Origin: Hemileia vastatrix
Taxonomy: Eukaryota; Basidiomycota; Pucciniomycetes; Pucciniales; Zaghouaniaceae
Direction of reading: 5' to 3'
Assembly (NCBI GenBank): GCA_030280995.1
Contig: JASXTE010000011.1
Span: 23,243,817 to 23,307,816 of the forward strand
DNA: 64,000 nucleotides
The translations under genes and the position numbers were made by a program. Under the pieces are notes generated by a model that was not told the DNA's origin, made no database searches, and saw nothing but the letters and a program-made list of their open reading frames with translations. Each line of letters begins with the position of its first letter. Position 1 is the first letter of the stretch. Below are positions 12,100 through 23,999 of the stretch, piece after piece.

Positions 12100-14214
12100 T
12101 TACTTTTCTCGGTTTCAATTTCAGATTAATGTTAATTTTCAACAATATTTATATTCTTCTCACATTTGTGACCTTTAACCCAAGGTTTGTTGCAATTATA
12201 ACAAGTATTTCTCTCAAACATTTTTGGTACTACAGGTGCAGTAGGTTTTTTCTGTTTTTACTGAAGTGTTTTTGAATTCTGATTTTTCACAGGTTCAATA
12301 TTTTTTTTATAAGTGGAATACCTTGCTTCAAACTTATGGTTTAGTAATATTTCATTGCAAATATTAATAAAGTCAGAATATTTAGTAACATTAATTGTAC
12401 TAGCTACAACAATGTCTCTGACAGATATAGGTAATTTATATATTATCTTATCTTTCCATAAATTAAAATCCATGTTAGGCTCAATGGCTTTGAATATTTT
12501 ATTTAAATTCATTAAAAATACCATTTTAATTGATTGTACCTAGTTTTCACATAAAGTCTCTGCTGAGTGAGTCTGAATTTAGAACCTCTAAATTGTTTTT
12601 CAATTGGTTGTTTTGATTCAACCCAAGAGTAATCTTTACCCTCATTCAAAACAGCTTCAAACCATAATAAAGCAACATCCTTAAAAAAGAGATCAATTTT
12701 GATGTTGTTTCTTCATCTGGTAACTTATATGAGAAATTCAAGTTGTCAATTCTTTGAATAAAATTTTTCCAATCAGAGCTGGCTTCCCCATCATAAGTTG
12801 GGTACTGATCTATCTTAGGCCAGTTCTTCTGATTGGATTTTATTTCACTAATCTTAGGTAAATTCAACAACTCATTTAATCTTGATAAATGGTCTTGTAT
12901 TTCTTCCTGTACGGATTTGTGACTTAAATTTTCAGATTTGACACTACCACCAGATGATTTTAGTTGTGGTGGTATAGGGAACAAATAAGATTCAGTTTTT
13001 CCAATGAAAGGATTATTATTATACTAAGTATACTTATGATTATCCTGGTTCATTAGTATATTGGCAGTTTCAATCTCAACTTTAGTGAATCTTTGTAGCA
13101 GCTCAGAGACACTTTGATTTGTCTGGGCAAAAGATAACTTAGTTCTTTATTCACTTTTCAATAAATGTGTTTCGTACAATTTTTCCAACTCACAGAATTT
13201 GTTTGAAATTTCATTATATTGATTACTTAATGAATCATATTTAAGAGTTAGAGACAAATGTTCTTTATCTAATTCTTTGTTACGTGTTTCCAGTTGAGAA
13301 ATATTTAATTTTAAGGATGAAATTGTATCACTTGTGAGCTTAACTGTCTGTTCCTCACAATCAGTCATTCTATTCCACAATTCTGAAACAATTCTATGGA
13401 CAGTTGGATTATTATTAAAATACTCCATGTCTTCCTTCTCAATTCTCTCACTCTCTTGTGAACTTCTCATATCACTATTAAGTGGTGGCAACTGAGGATT
13501 AACTGTATTATAAATACTACCGTTGATATTGACAAAAGACAAGTCAGGTGTATCTACATTAAAATAAAATTCTCTTAAGTCCTCCTCTATTTTTGGCACA
13601 GATTTGACATCAATAATATTACCTACATTGTAATTATCAGTATTGTGTTCAATCTGAGAGGGTAATCTACTTACCACAGGATTTGTGTGAGCCCTGATTT
13701 TTGGCACCTTTTTTTTCCCCTGTAGGGGTGAACTGAGGAAGTCTTATGAGGAGGAGGATCCTTATTGCAGTTGTGACTGGACCATTGTTGATGGAACCAA
13801 TCCCACTTCCATTTTTCTACAAGTATTTTCTCCTGGAAGTGATGTGACCCTCCTGGGTTAGGGGTTTTCTGACTTAGCTGGCCTCCCTTTAGCTCTGTCA
13901 ATGATTGGTTCATTTGCTAGAATTCTACCTTGCAATTGTTCCGTAATTTATCTACCTCCTTGAGCATGAGAGACTTTGATTCCTCCAACTTCAAGACCTG
14001 TTTTTCCAGATGGGATAGTTGATCCTGTAGAGGAGGAAACATCTTTTTTATGGTAATCTTTTTTAAGAGGGTGTCTTTTTCCTCTATGCTCATTTGCTCT
14101 GCCTGGGTGTATGACTGACCCTCCATGGTTATGTCCTGGAGCAATGTTTTTATTAGCTTTAGACCTGGTATTATAAGCAGGCTTTTCACTTACATTGTCC
14201 TGAGGAGCACTCAT
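12100..14214 (-). pseudogene. gag of E2
   Basis: It starts at the ATG at 14214, with the same YNTRSK-containing N-terminus as E1. The coiled-coil part (13147-13707) and the gag core with the SDWKNFIQRIDNL motif (12646-12984) follow. A frameshift near 12690 moves the rest (12258-12524) to the frame used by pol, and stops at 12258 and near 12124 interrupt the run to the zinc knuckle. That knuckle (CX2C, then WVKGHKC, about 12165-12205) is intact in E2, unlike E1, where its second residue pair contains a stop. Confidence 0.85.
13671..14189 (-). other. out-of-frame ORF overlapping the start of E2 gag
   Basis: In the frame shifted relative to the gag ATG, 14189-13917 and 13913-13671 are open and broken by a single TAG (13917-13919) where E1 has CAG. 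The encoded sequence is lysine/glutamate-rich and helical. It is closer to the equivalent E1 frame (33679-34089) than the gag-frame translations of the same DNA are to each other. This suggests the shifted frame was the one under selection. It could be a separate small ORF, or gag itself entered by frameshifting. Confidence 0.5.
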
Positions 14215-14721
14215 ATTAATGAGAATAAAAATATATCACGTCTACAGAAAGGAAAAACTATTGGAATCAGTAGATTAAAAGTATTAGCAATGTTTTACTA
14301 AAAAAAGCAATGGAGCTTACCCTGAATTTAAATCATTATTTATTTAAATATAATGTATTAAAAATTCCAAAAAATCTGTTAAAAATAAAATAATAAGTTT
14401 AACTAGAACTTAATAAGGTTGAATTAATAGCTTACCAAGCTTCAACCAAATACCAATTTAATTGGATGTTATATTGGTGACCAAATACCAAGTGAAATTG
14501 GGTTTATATTGGGTACAGTTACTACTGTAAATACCTAATTTTTATTATAAAAAATTAGTAAAATTATTATAAGGGTTCTTTTCTGAAATCACTGAGCTAT
14601 GATGACCCACTAATATGTAGCAGACCCAAATATTTGGTTTGTTTTGAGCTATACTAAAGTAAAAATCATGTCCCAAGGCTTATACTAAATAATAAGTAAA
14701 AACTAAGGAAAGACCCCCAAT
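14215..14721 (-). promoter_or_regulatory. E2 untranslated leader with primer-binding site
   Basis: This 507-bp stretch lies between the 5' LTR end (14722) and the gag ATG. On minus, the LTR end is followed after a 2-nt spacer by TGGGGGTCTTTCC (14707-14719), identical to E1, which fits a tRNA primer ending in CCA. The rest is AT-rich without ORFs. Confidence 0.55.
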
Positions 14722-15900
14722 TGTCAGTGTATCTAGTATATAAGTATGATTTAATAGTATTTATTAATGTTCCTACTACTTATTAATAAATTATTTAGTT
14801 ATTAAACCTCAGGGGAAGACTAATAAAATAGTTACTCTCAAATAAAACTCACAATATTTGGATTTAAGTGTGTGCTAGTGGTGGAAAATAGATAAATATA
14901 ATATAGTTATACCTTATATAAAGATAATATCAATTTATAAAGGCTTTATAATATACTTCTAAATGATAATAATTGTGTTATAATGTTTATTTGAATTGGA
15001 GTAAGTAAGTGATGTCCAATAACCGTCAAAATCCTCCCTTACTTATACCAAAATCCACTGGAGTGCACAGACCTTCAATCCAGATGATGTCACTACTATC
15101 CCCCGCAATTACAGCACTGTGAGGGCCTATCACCACCCCATGGCGTCCACTTCAAGCAGATTCAACACCCAGACCTCCAGTAAGGACCTTCCATCACAAT
15201 TAATGATAACACAGACCCATACCATAAATAGAAAATACAGATAAAAGCGGATACCATAAAGAAACAGGTAAAATAACTCATCCAAAGAGAATATAATGAA
15301 ACCCAAAGCATATAAAGGAAACAAATGAAATATAAAAGCCCCCAATAACATCCTCAAGCATCCATATTAACCCAGCAATGACCTCCCAACCCATCAATCT
15401 GTAAATATCTATCCAAGGAAGCATATTAAGTTGTCCAAACTGAGTGTATGCACCTGAAATAGATGTATATGCTTCTTTAGGGGTTGTGAGTCCACTGGAT
15501 ACTTCCATATGACCTAAAATAAGCATTAAAAAAACAAAGTTTTTAGGCTATTAAGAGGCTAAAACCCACTTATAGACCTAAACATACATAATATACTACA
15601 TATTTCACTGAATATGAGATTTGTGTATACATATAAGCTTATGTATGTCAATAATAACTTAATATCACTTAAGATAAATATATTATGACTCCATTAACAC
15701 CTTAATAAGTATTATAAGGCTATGGATAAGCTATTTAAATTACTATAATTTATATAATAGTGTAATAATTATATAGATATGTAATATAATCATATATATT
15801 ATTGTTTTAAACTTATTTTTAATATATAAACTTAATTTAATTAAGGTTATCTTATTTTAAGTATAAAAAATACTCAGTCTTAGGGATATCAAGGCTGAAA
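14722..15900 (-). repeat. 5' LTR of E2
   Basis: It carries the TGTCAG terminus (as complement CTGACA on minus) at 14722 and ends at 15900, with CTGAAA on plus in place of CTGACA. It is full-length homologous to 7086-8264. A hydrophobic ORF is open at 15278-15526. Confidence 0.9.
15278..15526 (-). CDS. hypothetical hydrophobic ORF inside E2 5' LTR
   Basis: This is the LTR counterpart of 7642-7872, with 82 codons because an upstream ATG is in frame. It has the same SGAYTQFGQL start and hydrophobic C-terminal half. Two LTR copies of one element were identical at insertion, so their agreement alone is weak evidence. The conserved frame in the diverged solo LTR is the stronger argument. Confidence 0.35.
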   Translation of the reverse strand: MLILGHMEVSSGLTTPKEAYTSISGAYTQFGQLNMLPWIDIYRLMGWEVIAGLIWMLEDVIGGFYISFVSFICFGFHYILFG

Positions 15901-16992
15901 CTATTATCCTCTAAAATCTTAACATGATCAGCAAAAAACTTCATCAAAACTCCCAGAAAAACCTAGTAAAACCTCTGCCCAGTTGTACCAATGAAATATG
16001 CAACAAATAATTGTTTTAAATTTAACAAATCATTACAGAAAAGACATATTTTTGACAAGAAAATTAATCATGTTGAAAAAACTGAGAAAACTGAAAATAC
16101 TACAGTTCTACTTAATGATTTCTCTAGTGACTGTGATAGTAATATCTCTCATGAAACTGATTCTTTAAATAAAATTCTAAAGTAGAAACAAGATGTCCAA
16201 TATTTAGATAATTTATCTGAATTTTGTAACTTAGATTCATCTTCAGTAGATAATTCTGAGATTATAAAAGATATTACTAAAAGTTCCATATTAATATTCC
16301 CCTTGAGAGCTCAAGCTATCATAAATTTTAAAAATTTTGAGGTTTTTCTTGACTCTGGTTCTGGAGGAAGTGTAGTGTTTGAAAGAGCACTAGCTTCAGT
16401 GAATTAAAATTACAATAGTAAATTATTATTTATGACTTCTGAAAAATGGACAGAATGTGGTTCTGTTTTATGTCCTGTTGGAAAGTAAAGAGCCACTGTA
16501 TTATTTTAGTATAATGGTGGCTTTTTCAGAGCTGTATGTGAATTTTTTGTGATGAAAAAGGATAGCTCAAGCAATTGGTTTATTATTGGAAATGACATTT
16601 TAACCATTTTTGGTATTAAATTGGATCCAGAAAAAAACTGTTTCACATTTGAAATGAATGGAAAAGGAAATTTAAAATTTATTACTCTAAAAAAATCTGC
16701 ACACCTGTTAAAAACTTATAATTCATTGATTCAATTTAAGGGTAGATCAACAGAGGTAATAGATAATTTATTGTCTGAAATAAATACTGCTTCATTTGGT
16801 GATCAGTTAACTGATAAACAGAAACAGTCTATAATTGCCTTGATTACATCTTTTCCTATGGCTTTTCCACAAGGATCTTATGAATCAGAAGTTTTACAGG
16901 ATGAAATGAAAATTTCTTTATCCTGTAACTTGAGTGATATTCTTCATTGCCTTAAGAAAAAGCCATATCCTTCTTCTCCCACAAAGAGAAAA
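15901..16992 (+). pseudogene. Y element zinc knuckle, protease and RT start
   Basis: This resumes Y after E2 at the gag C-terminus, equivalent to E1 near 35610. It has a degenerate zinc knuckle (about 15998-16060), protease with DSGSGGS at about 16349-16370, and the long open piece 16549-17073 through the protease end and the N-terminal RT linker. Y coding stops at 16992, where a solo LTR interrupts a lysine-arginine run. Two stops lie near 16405 and 16487. Confidence 0.85.
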
Positions 16993-18169
16993 TGTCAGTG
17001 TATGCTAGTATCTAAGTATGATTTGATAGTAAAAATTAATGGTTCTACTACTTATTTAAAATTTATTCAGTAATTAAAACTAAGGGGAAGAGTAATAAAA
17101 TAGTTATGCTCAATATTAACTCACAATATTTGGATTAGTGTGGGCTAGTTGTGGAAAATAGGTTAATAAAATATGGTTATAACTAATATAAAGATAATAT
17201 CAACTAATAAAGGCTTTAAAGTATATTTTTATATGATAATAATTGTCTTATAATGTTTATTTGAATTTAAATAAGTAAGTGATTTTTCATTAACCCATCA
17301 AATCCTCCCTTACTAATACCAAAATCCACTATAGTGCACAGACTCTCAATCCAGAAGATGTCACTGCTATCCCTGGAAATTAAAGTACTTTGAGGGCTCA
17401 TCACCTCTCCATGGCGTCTAATTCAAGAAGTATCAACAACCTGACCCCCAGTAAGGACCCTCCATCACAATTAATGATATCATAAACCCATACCATAAAT
17501 AGAGAAAACAGATAAAAGCAGATACTATAAAGAAACAGGTAAAATAACTCATCCAAAGAGTATATAATGAAACTCAAAGTATGTAAATTAGCAAAATTAA
17601 CCTTAAAATTCCTTAATAACATCCCCAAGCATCCATATTAACACAGTAATCATATCTTAACCCCTAAATCTATGAAAATTCATCAAAGGAAGCAGATTAA
17701 GTTGTCCAAACTGGATATATGCACCTGAAAAAGGTGTATACTCTTGAGTAGGTGTAGTGATTCCATTTAATATGTCTATATGACCTAAAATAAGCAGAAA
17801 AATAAATCCTATAGGCTATTTAGAGATACAAACCTGCTTATAGACCTATATACACATAATATAACTACATATTTCACTGAATATGAGGTTTATGCATACA
17901 TATAAGCTTATGTATGTCTATAATTACTTAATATCACTTAAGATAAGTATATAATAACTCCATTAGAACCTTAATAAGTATTATGGGGCTATGGATAACC
18001 TATTCTAACTTATATAAGTCATTTAATAGTTTAATAAATATATATATAAGCATAATAACCATATATATAAGTATTATAAACATAATTTTTACTCATAAGC
18101 TTAATAAAATTAAGGTTATCTTATTTTAAACATAAGAAATACTCAGTTTTGGGGATAAATAGGCTGACA
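16993..18169 (-). repeat. solo LTR of the E1/E2 family with GAAAA target duplication
   Basis: The 1177-bp LTR in minus orientation has intact TGTCAG/CTGACA ends and is flanked on both sides by GAAAA (16988-16992 and 18170-18174). Removing the LTR and one GAAAA restores the host Y reading frame exactly across the RT N-terminus. It is more diverged from E1 and E2 LTRs than those are from each other. No internal domain remains, as expected after recombination between two LTRs. Confidence 0.95.
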
Positions 18170-21035
18170 GAAAAGATTTTGAGGATAATATTTCTACCCT
18201 CTTGAAACTGAATTTAATTGAGAAGGTTGATTTTACCCCAAAATATTGTGTCATGACCCCAGTCTTAATCTCTTATTAAAAAGATAAGGCTTGGTTATGT
18301 GGGGATTAAAGAGCATTTAATACTTATACAGTGTATTATATTTATCCTTTACTCAGAATAAACTAAATACATGCTACCTTACAAGGTGAAAAACTTATTA
18401 GTTGTCTAGATGGTAATAAAGGTTATCATCAAATACCTGTTGAAAGGAACTCCCAGAATTTCTTGCTTATTGCAACTCACATGGAAATATATAAGTGTGT
18501 TAGAAAGCCATTTGGCCCTAAAAATTCCACTTCAGTTTCTCAAAAAGAAATGGATAATACTTTTCATCATGAAATAATCAAAGGATAGTTTTTTATCTAT
18601 ATTGATGACATCATAGTTTTTTCTAAAAAATTTGATGAGCACATAAATCACTTGAATAGAATCTTTCAAAATATGGATGAAGTTAACACAACCTTACCCT
18701 TGAAAATATGTAAATTTGGTTTTCCATCCTCAAAAGTCAAGGGTCAAGCTGTGTCAGTTTTAAAAATCTGTGTAGATCAAAACAAAGTTGCTGCCATTAA
18801 AAATGTGAAAGCACCAACCTTGGTGAGAGAAATCCAATTTTTTTTAGGAATTTATGGTTATTATAGACAATATATAAAAATTTATCAAGTTATAGACTTA
18901 CCCCTTACAAAATCAACCAGAGAAGATGTAGCCTTTATCAGGAATGATGACACACAGAAAGTCTTTAATAAATTGAAAAAATATTTAATGTCTTCCCCAA
19001 TCCTGGCACTCCCAGATATAAATAAACCTTTTTTACTCTAAACAGATTCAAGTTTTGTTGGACTAGGAGCTTCTCTTCACCAGAAACACATTATTAATGA
19101 TAAAAATTCAGAAGTATTTATTTGTTATATTTCAAGGACATTAAGAAGTAGTGAATTTAAATATGGTGCAACTCAGTTAGAGTGTTAAGCAGCTGTATGG
19201 GCTTTAGAGAAGCTTCACTATTACTTAGATGACCAAAATTTTGAGTTTCTTACTGATTGTAGTACATTGAAATCCCTCCTATACCTAAAAACACCAAACA
19301 GACATATGTTAAGGTGGGAAAAAGCTTTCCAAGAGTACAGGGGTAAGACGAAAATTATTAACTTGGAAACAAATTTTCATTCCAATGTGGATATCCTGTC
19401 TAGATTACTTCTGCCAAATGATAACTCCAATCCAGCTTATATATGTGAGGATGATACAATTCATATACATGATATATATATTTTTGATATGTAAGAAGAG
19501 TTATTGTAATTAATTCTAGATTCATATGAAAAAGATTTTGATTTAAATAGTAAGAAAGAATCTTAAATGATGCAAAGAATGCTTCAATTCAAGCATTAAT
19601 AAAAACTCTCCCTCCAAAATACCCAGATACTTTGAATAGAAGAAAGTTTTACATTGATGATGGTTATATTTATTACTGGAAAAAACTTACTAATGTCATT
19701 GCCATTCCTCCTTCAATAAAGTAAACCATCTTAAAAATTTGACATGATGAAATATTAGCAGGTCATTTCTGATTTAGAAAAAACCATGGTAAGGATAAAA
19801 AATTCTGCATGGTGTGCTAATATATCTAAAAACACAAAATTTTATGTTGAATCTTCTGATTCTTTCCAAAAGTTTAAAAGATTAACAGGTGTAAGAGCAG
19901 GATTATTGCAGAATATTAGAGCATCTGATTCTTCATGGAAAATCATTAATATGGACTATATCACTGGTCTTCCTGTATCAAGTAAAGACAGTTATAATTC
20001 TTGTTGGGTAATAATGGGTAGATTCACCAAAATGTGAAAATTTATTCCTACCCATAAGGATGTATCCTCTAAAGATCTTAATTTCCTATGGTGGTCATTT
20101 ATTTTCAATATTTTTGGATTTCCAAAAGCCATTATCTCTGACAGAGACCCAAAATTTACATCTTAATTTTGGCTGTTTATGATGGATATATTTGGCTGTA
20201 AGCTGAAATTATCTACAGATAAAAATCCCCAAACTGATGGTCTGGCTGAAAGAATGATTCAATCTCTGGAATATATAATTAGAAGGTATTGTGGCTTTGT
20301 ATTAGCATATAAATAAAATGACAGATTAACTCATTACTGAGTTACTCTATTACCAGGTCATGAATTTGCTTATAATAGTACTGTACACTCTTTCACTGAG
20401 AGATAGAGTTTTGAGATTTGGTTAGGTTCTGTCCCAAACACTCCTGCTCAAATTCTCAATAATAAATTACCAAAGTTGGAACTCCATCCTGGTGTAAAAT
20501 ATTTTATGCAAATGCAACAAACATGCAACAAACATGCTCAAAGTTTTTTTGATAAGGAATTAGAATATGAGAAAAAAATATGGGATAAATCCCATAAAGA
20601 TTATACATTTAAAAAGGTTGATGAAGTACTGATATCTACAGTCTAATTCAATTTACAGGGAAATGAAAAATTGAAAGCTCCTATTGTAGGACCATTTTTT
20701 TAAAATAATGGTTAGTGATGATTAAAAAGAAGTAGTCTTGTATTCTTCATATGATAGAAAACACCCTGTTTTACCCATTTCTCTACATAAACCTTATACT
20801 TCCAACAGTGAATTATTTCCTAAAAGAAAAGGAAGACCTTAGAAAAATCCTCAGGAAATCACAGAAACTGCAGAAATTGATGATATTCTCAATGATAGAA
20901 TTCTAACTTCTAAAAAAGGTACTGAATTTTTTTCGCGATATAAAAAAATCATCTGAGAATTATTCATGGATACCTGGAAAATAAATTTCTAACATTTCTA
21001 CTCTTTTGAAAAAGTATAAAAAGAAAAAATCTTGG
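18170..21035 (+). pseudogene. Y element pol: RT, RNase H, integrase, chromodomain
   Basis: RT resumes in frame at 18170. The YIDDIIVFSKK catalytic segment is readable at about 18597-18630, the RT thumb is open at 18652-19041, RNase H at 19043-19490, integrase zinc region and first D at 19786-20037, the DDE motifs SDRDPKF and GLAERM at 20130-20260, and the chromodomain tail reaches about 21030. Stops and small indels occur in every domain, for example near 18310, 19041, 19187, 20164 and 20317. It is collinear with E1 from 36660 to 39522. Confidence 0.9.
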
Positions 21036-21068
21036 AATTTTTTTAATTGTTTTTTTAATGTGAGGGAG

Positions 21069-21190
21069 TGTCAGCCAGGCTATGCCAGGATTTCATTAAG
21101 TCTTATGTTAAATTACTTGGATTTAAATGAAAGACAAAATGTATGTAAGTTATATATACAAAGTAATTTTCAATAAAAATATTATAATAA
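21069..21190 (+). repeat. start of Y 3' LTR, cut by element A
   Basis: TGTCAGCC follows a purine tract TGTGAGGGAG, the same junction as E1 at 39642. After 122 bp the sequence meets the TA plus GGGGG end of element A. I could not find the rest of this LTR with certainty on the other side of A. Confidence 0.7.
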
Positions 21191-21560
21191 TAGGGGGCTA
21201 AAACATTGGGTCATATACGTCCTACTTTTGTAAAATTTTCTTAACCACAATTCAGCCCAAAAGTACCAACATCCTCCTGATCATCTGTGCACCACCTTCC
21301 TTCCATCCTCACCCATATACTCCACATCACAACTCCTCTCCCCCAGCTCATTTCCAAATCAAATTTTTCTCTTTCAAGCCACATTAAGTCTATTACATTT
21401 TATTCTGCTTTTTAGAAAGTTTTCCTGCTCAAATTTCTATACTCAAAACCTCTTATTTTTATACAGGGCATCATAAATATATAAAATCTTTGTTAGTTTC
21501 ACCTTTTCTTCAACAAATTTTTCTTTTTTCACTAATTTCTTTTTTTAGTGTTAATTTATC

Positions 21561-22830
21561 ATGACTCGCCCAAAATCTACTTCTAAAAAATTTACTCAAT
21601 TGAAACTCTCCAACCTTCATATTGTAATTAACTGGCTGAAAATTAGATCTAATTTTGATGCCTGTTTTGGCTGTTTAAATTCCACTCAAGTTGGTCATCC
21701 AACTGCATAAAAATTGAGTGGCTTTAATAAAATTGAAGTGGAGTTGAAATCAAAAACTAAAGGTAAGATGGATTTGACAAAAAAGCAAATGAGGGAAAGA
21801 TTCAAAAACTATCAAACAGAATAGAATAAAGAAATAATGGCTTCTTCTTCAACTGGGTTTGGAGTTACCAAATATGATAAAAAGCATGGAATCACATCTG
21901 TTTCTGAAAAAATCAACTCTATGTGTCCTCTTTATGATCAAATGGACAAAATCTTTGGTCAAAGGCCCAATGTCAACCCCTTGAACATGAATAAAGGCCC
22001 AAGATTTGCTGAGTCTCATAGGAATAGTCAAGATTTTCCTTTAGATCCTTTAATTGCCTCTCCAGAATTTAGAGAACCATCAGTGTAATCTGAAATTGAG
22101 CTTGATGAGCCCATGGTAGTAATAATAAACTACTTTTGATATTATTTATTCTTTTGTAGTGCTAATTTACTTCCCATATATAAACCAGACCCAAGCCTCA
22201 TAAAATCTAGAAATTTTTAAGGAAGTAGCTGAAAATGAAAGATTAGATGTTAAAGAATAAACCCCTCCTAGCAACAGACTCAAGCAAAGAGCTTCTTCTA
22301 GTTTTGGGACAACTCAATCAATGTCAAAGGCTGTTTTTTCTGCTTATGGGGAGATTCTTAATAAACACAAACAAGGTTATATTTTTTACTTTTGTTTTGA
22401 ATAAAGATTTCTCTTAATTTATTTCTCTTACTCTTGAGAGTTAAACTTGTTTCAGAAAAAGAACAAGTGCATACTGAAATCCTGAAGTTGGAGTCTCATG
22501 AAAAAACTGCAGAACATCAACTACTTTTTGAGGAAAAGAAGTGGTTTCATTCACAATAAAAGGAAGAAATTTTTTAAGAAATTGAGAAATATTGTTTAAA
22601 TTTTGAGAGGAGGAAGGTTAGGATTCAAAGAGAGGATGATTAAAAATTCAAAAATAATCAATTTCAATTAGAAAAATTTCAAAAATTCAGTTAAAAGCTG
22701 ATGAATTAAAAATGAAGTAACTTGATGCTGAAAAATCAAGAAATCAAGCTTTTTTTACTTGCCTGTGTTAATGAAAATAAATCAAATGCTGATATTAAAG
22801 AGTTGCTTTCTTTACTTAGTTAAAAATAAT
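21561..22830 (+). pseudogene. Myb/SANT-like DNA-binding protein of element A
   Basis: From the ATG at 21561 the translation resembles the second protein of Harbinger-type elements: an N-terminal Myb/SANT-like segment with a cysteine pair, then MRERFKNYQ, then an ASSSTGFG stretch followed by CPLYDQMDKIFGQRPNV (21837-22088). Downstream pieces behind acceptor-like sites (TTTTGTAG at about 22160, TTTCAG at about 22455) encode a charged coiled coil ending near 22830. Stops at 21708-21710 and 21822-21824 break the first exon. In this superfamily the protein is thought to help the transposase bind the ends and enter the nucleus. It is collinear with the gene in element C. Confidence 0.7.
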
Positions 22831-22910
22831 TAAACATTAATAAATTTCTTTCTGAATTTCTTCTTTAATATCAACATGGAATTCTTCCAACAATTCATGT
22901 ATCTCCTTCC

Positions 22911-23177
22911 TTAGATTGTTAAACTCTTCAAAAAAAATTTTCTAACTAAACTACTTATATCTAATAATCTAGATCCTACTCTGTTGATCATACTTTCTAT
23001 TTTTTCATCAATTAGGTCTTGGAATTTTTCTCTTGTCTTAGATTTATCACTTTCTTTTATTTGTTCCCAAATACTATCATCATCCACAGATTCTTTTCTT
23101 TTGCTTTTTTTATGCAATCTATTATTTGAAGGATAATCCTTGTTAGAATAGTCTTCAATACTAGATGATGTACTCAT
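22911..23177 (-). CDS. unrecognised 88-aa charged protein in element A
   Basis: The open frame begins ATG at 23177, ten bases after an acceptor-like TTCTCCAG. The protein is serine-rich at the start, then lysine-rich (a KKSKRK nuclear-signal-like run), then acidic and helical. I recognise no family. It could be the last exons of a minus-strand gene of element A. No equivalent was found in B or C. Confidence 0.35.
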   Translation of the reverse strand: MSTSSSIEDYSNKDYPSNNRLHKKSKRKESVDDDSIWEQIKESDKSKTREKFQDLIDEKIESMINRVGSRLLDISSLVRKFFLKSLTI

Positions 23178-23340
23178 TTAAAATATTCTGGAGAAAACAA
23201 AACTTGAAATATGCTTTGGTTGTTTGAGAAAATGGATCTTAGTAGACCAAGAATAATTATGGAAGCAAAGTATGCAAGCTTATTTTGGCAGCAAGTTAAC
23301 CTGCAATTTACCATATTATGGGGTCCAGACCACCAAATTA

Positions 23341-23510
23341 TTTATAAGTCAAAAAAATTTATGTCAAAAATTTATTTTTGACAATACCCTCCCCTGCTAT
23401 CTACCATAACAGGGGGTGGGGATCATTATTTTTCTTTCTAAGTCAGAAAAAAATTTATGACAAAAAAATGGCAATACACTCCCCTGTGTTTTATTGATGT
23501 AGAGGCATAA
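23341..23510 (+). repeat. paired hairpin motif of the Harbinger cassette, copy in A
   Basis: Two related units about 90 bp apart each contain (C)CCTCCCCTG, then an AT-rich loop, then a G-rich arm. In the first, CCCTCCCCTG (23387-23396) faces CAGGGGGTGGGG (23410-23421). The same pair occurs in B and C. Confidence 0.6.
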
Positions 23511-23769
23511 ATTGCCAAACTTTATGTTCATTGCATAAATCAACATGAAAACAAGTCTTACAAGATAATTAACAAACCTAAATTAATGACAATTCAAGTA
23601 AAAATTTGAGTGGAAATAATCTGTGACCAAAGTCAATGAAAGCAAACACAAATGTATACATGAACCTCAAGAGAAAAAAAAATTTCCTCATTATTACTGT
23701 TATACAACACATGGCCAATGGATAATTAATTTAGGTAAGTAGATTATCATATAGGACTTGTAAAATTTT

Positions 23770-23990
23770 GATCTTTCAAATAAAAATAAAAGCTGACAAG
23801 CTATATTACACCCCATATTTTTTTTCTACTTAATGTTTTTTGTTTTACCTCACCTTTTCTCTTACCTTATCAATCCAATTTAACAGCTCTCTATTGATTT
23901 GAAAAGAACAGCAAGAGTGAGTAAATTCTTCACATGATTCTAAGCCAAGTTATGCTTTAGTTGTCTCAAAATTGGATATAACTTACCTAA
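23770..23990 (-). pseudogene. remnant of the cassette minus-strand gene in A
   Basis: On the minus strand this aligns in order with the C-terminal half of the split ORF in element B (31621-31842). It preserves codons for a TTKA...LES core, a CxxLTH-like region and the final lysine-rich tail, but with stops and frameshifts. Its upstream part is replaced by low-complexity repeats. Confidence 0.5.
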
Positions 23991-23999
23991 AAAGCTCTC

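Larger units (their letters stand above)
7086..15900 (-). mobile_element. Ty3 retrotransposon E2, degraded full-length copy
   Basis: E2 has two ~1179-bp LTRs (7086-8264 and 14722-15900) in minus orientation around gag, protease, RT, RNase H, integrase and chromodomain. It is the same family as E1. The polypurine tract is at about 8265-8285 (read on minus) and the primer-binding site at 14708-14719. The flanks CCAAT and CTATT are not a matching target duplication, and host Y gag has lost roughly 400 bp at the site, so a deletion or recombination probably followed insertion. The LTRs differ by a few percent by eye, more than those of E1. Confidence 0.9.
5876..21190 (+). mobile_element. Ty3 element Y, old, split into three pieces
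   Basis: Y runs on the plus strand in three blocks: gag (5890-7085), zinc-knuckle/protease/start of RT (15901-16992), and the rest of pol plus a 3' LTR stub (18170-21190). The first gap is E2, the second a solo LTR. The blocks are collinear with E1 proteins. Y carries many stops and indels in every domain, making it the oldest layer at this locus. Confidence 0.85.
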
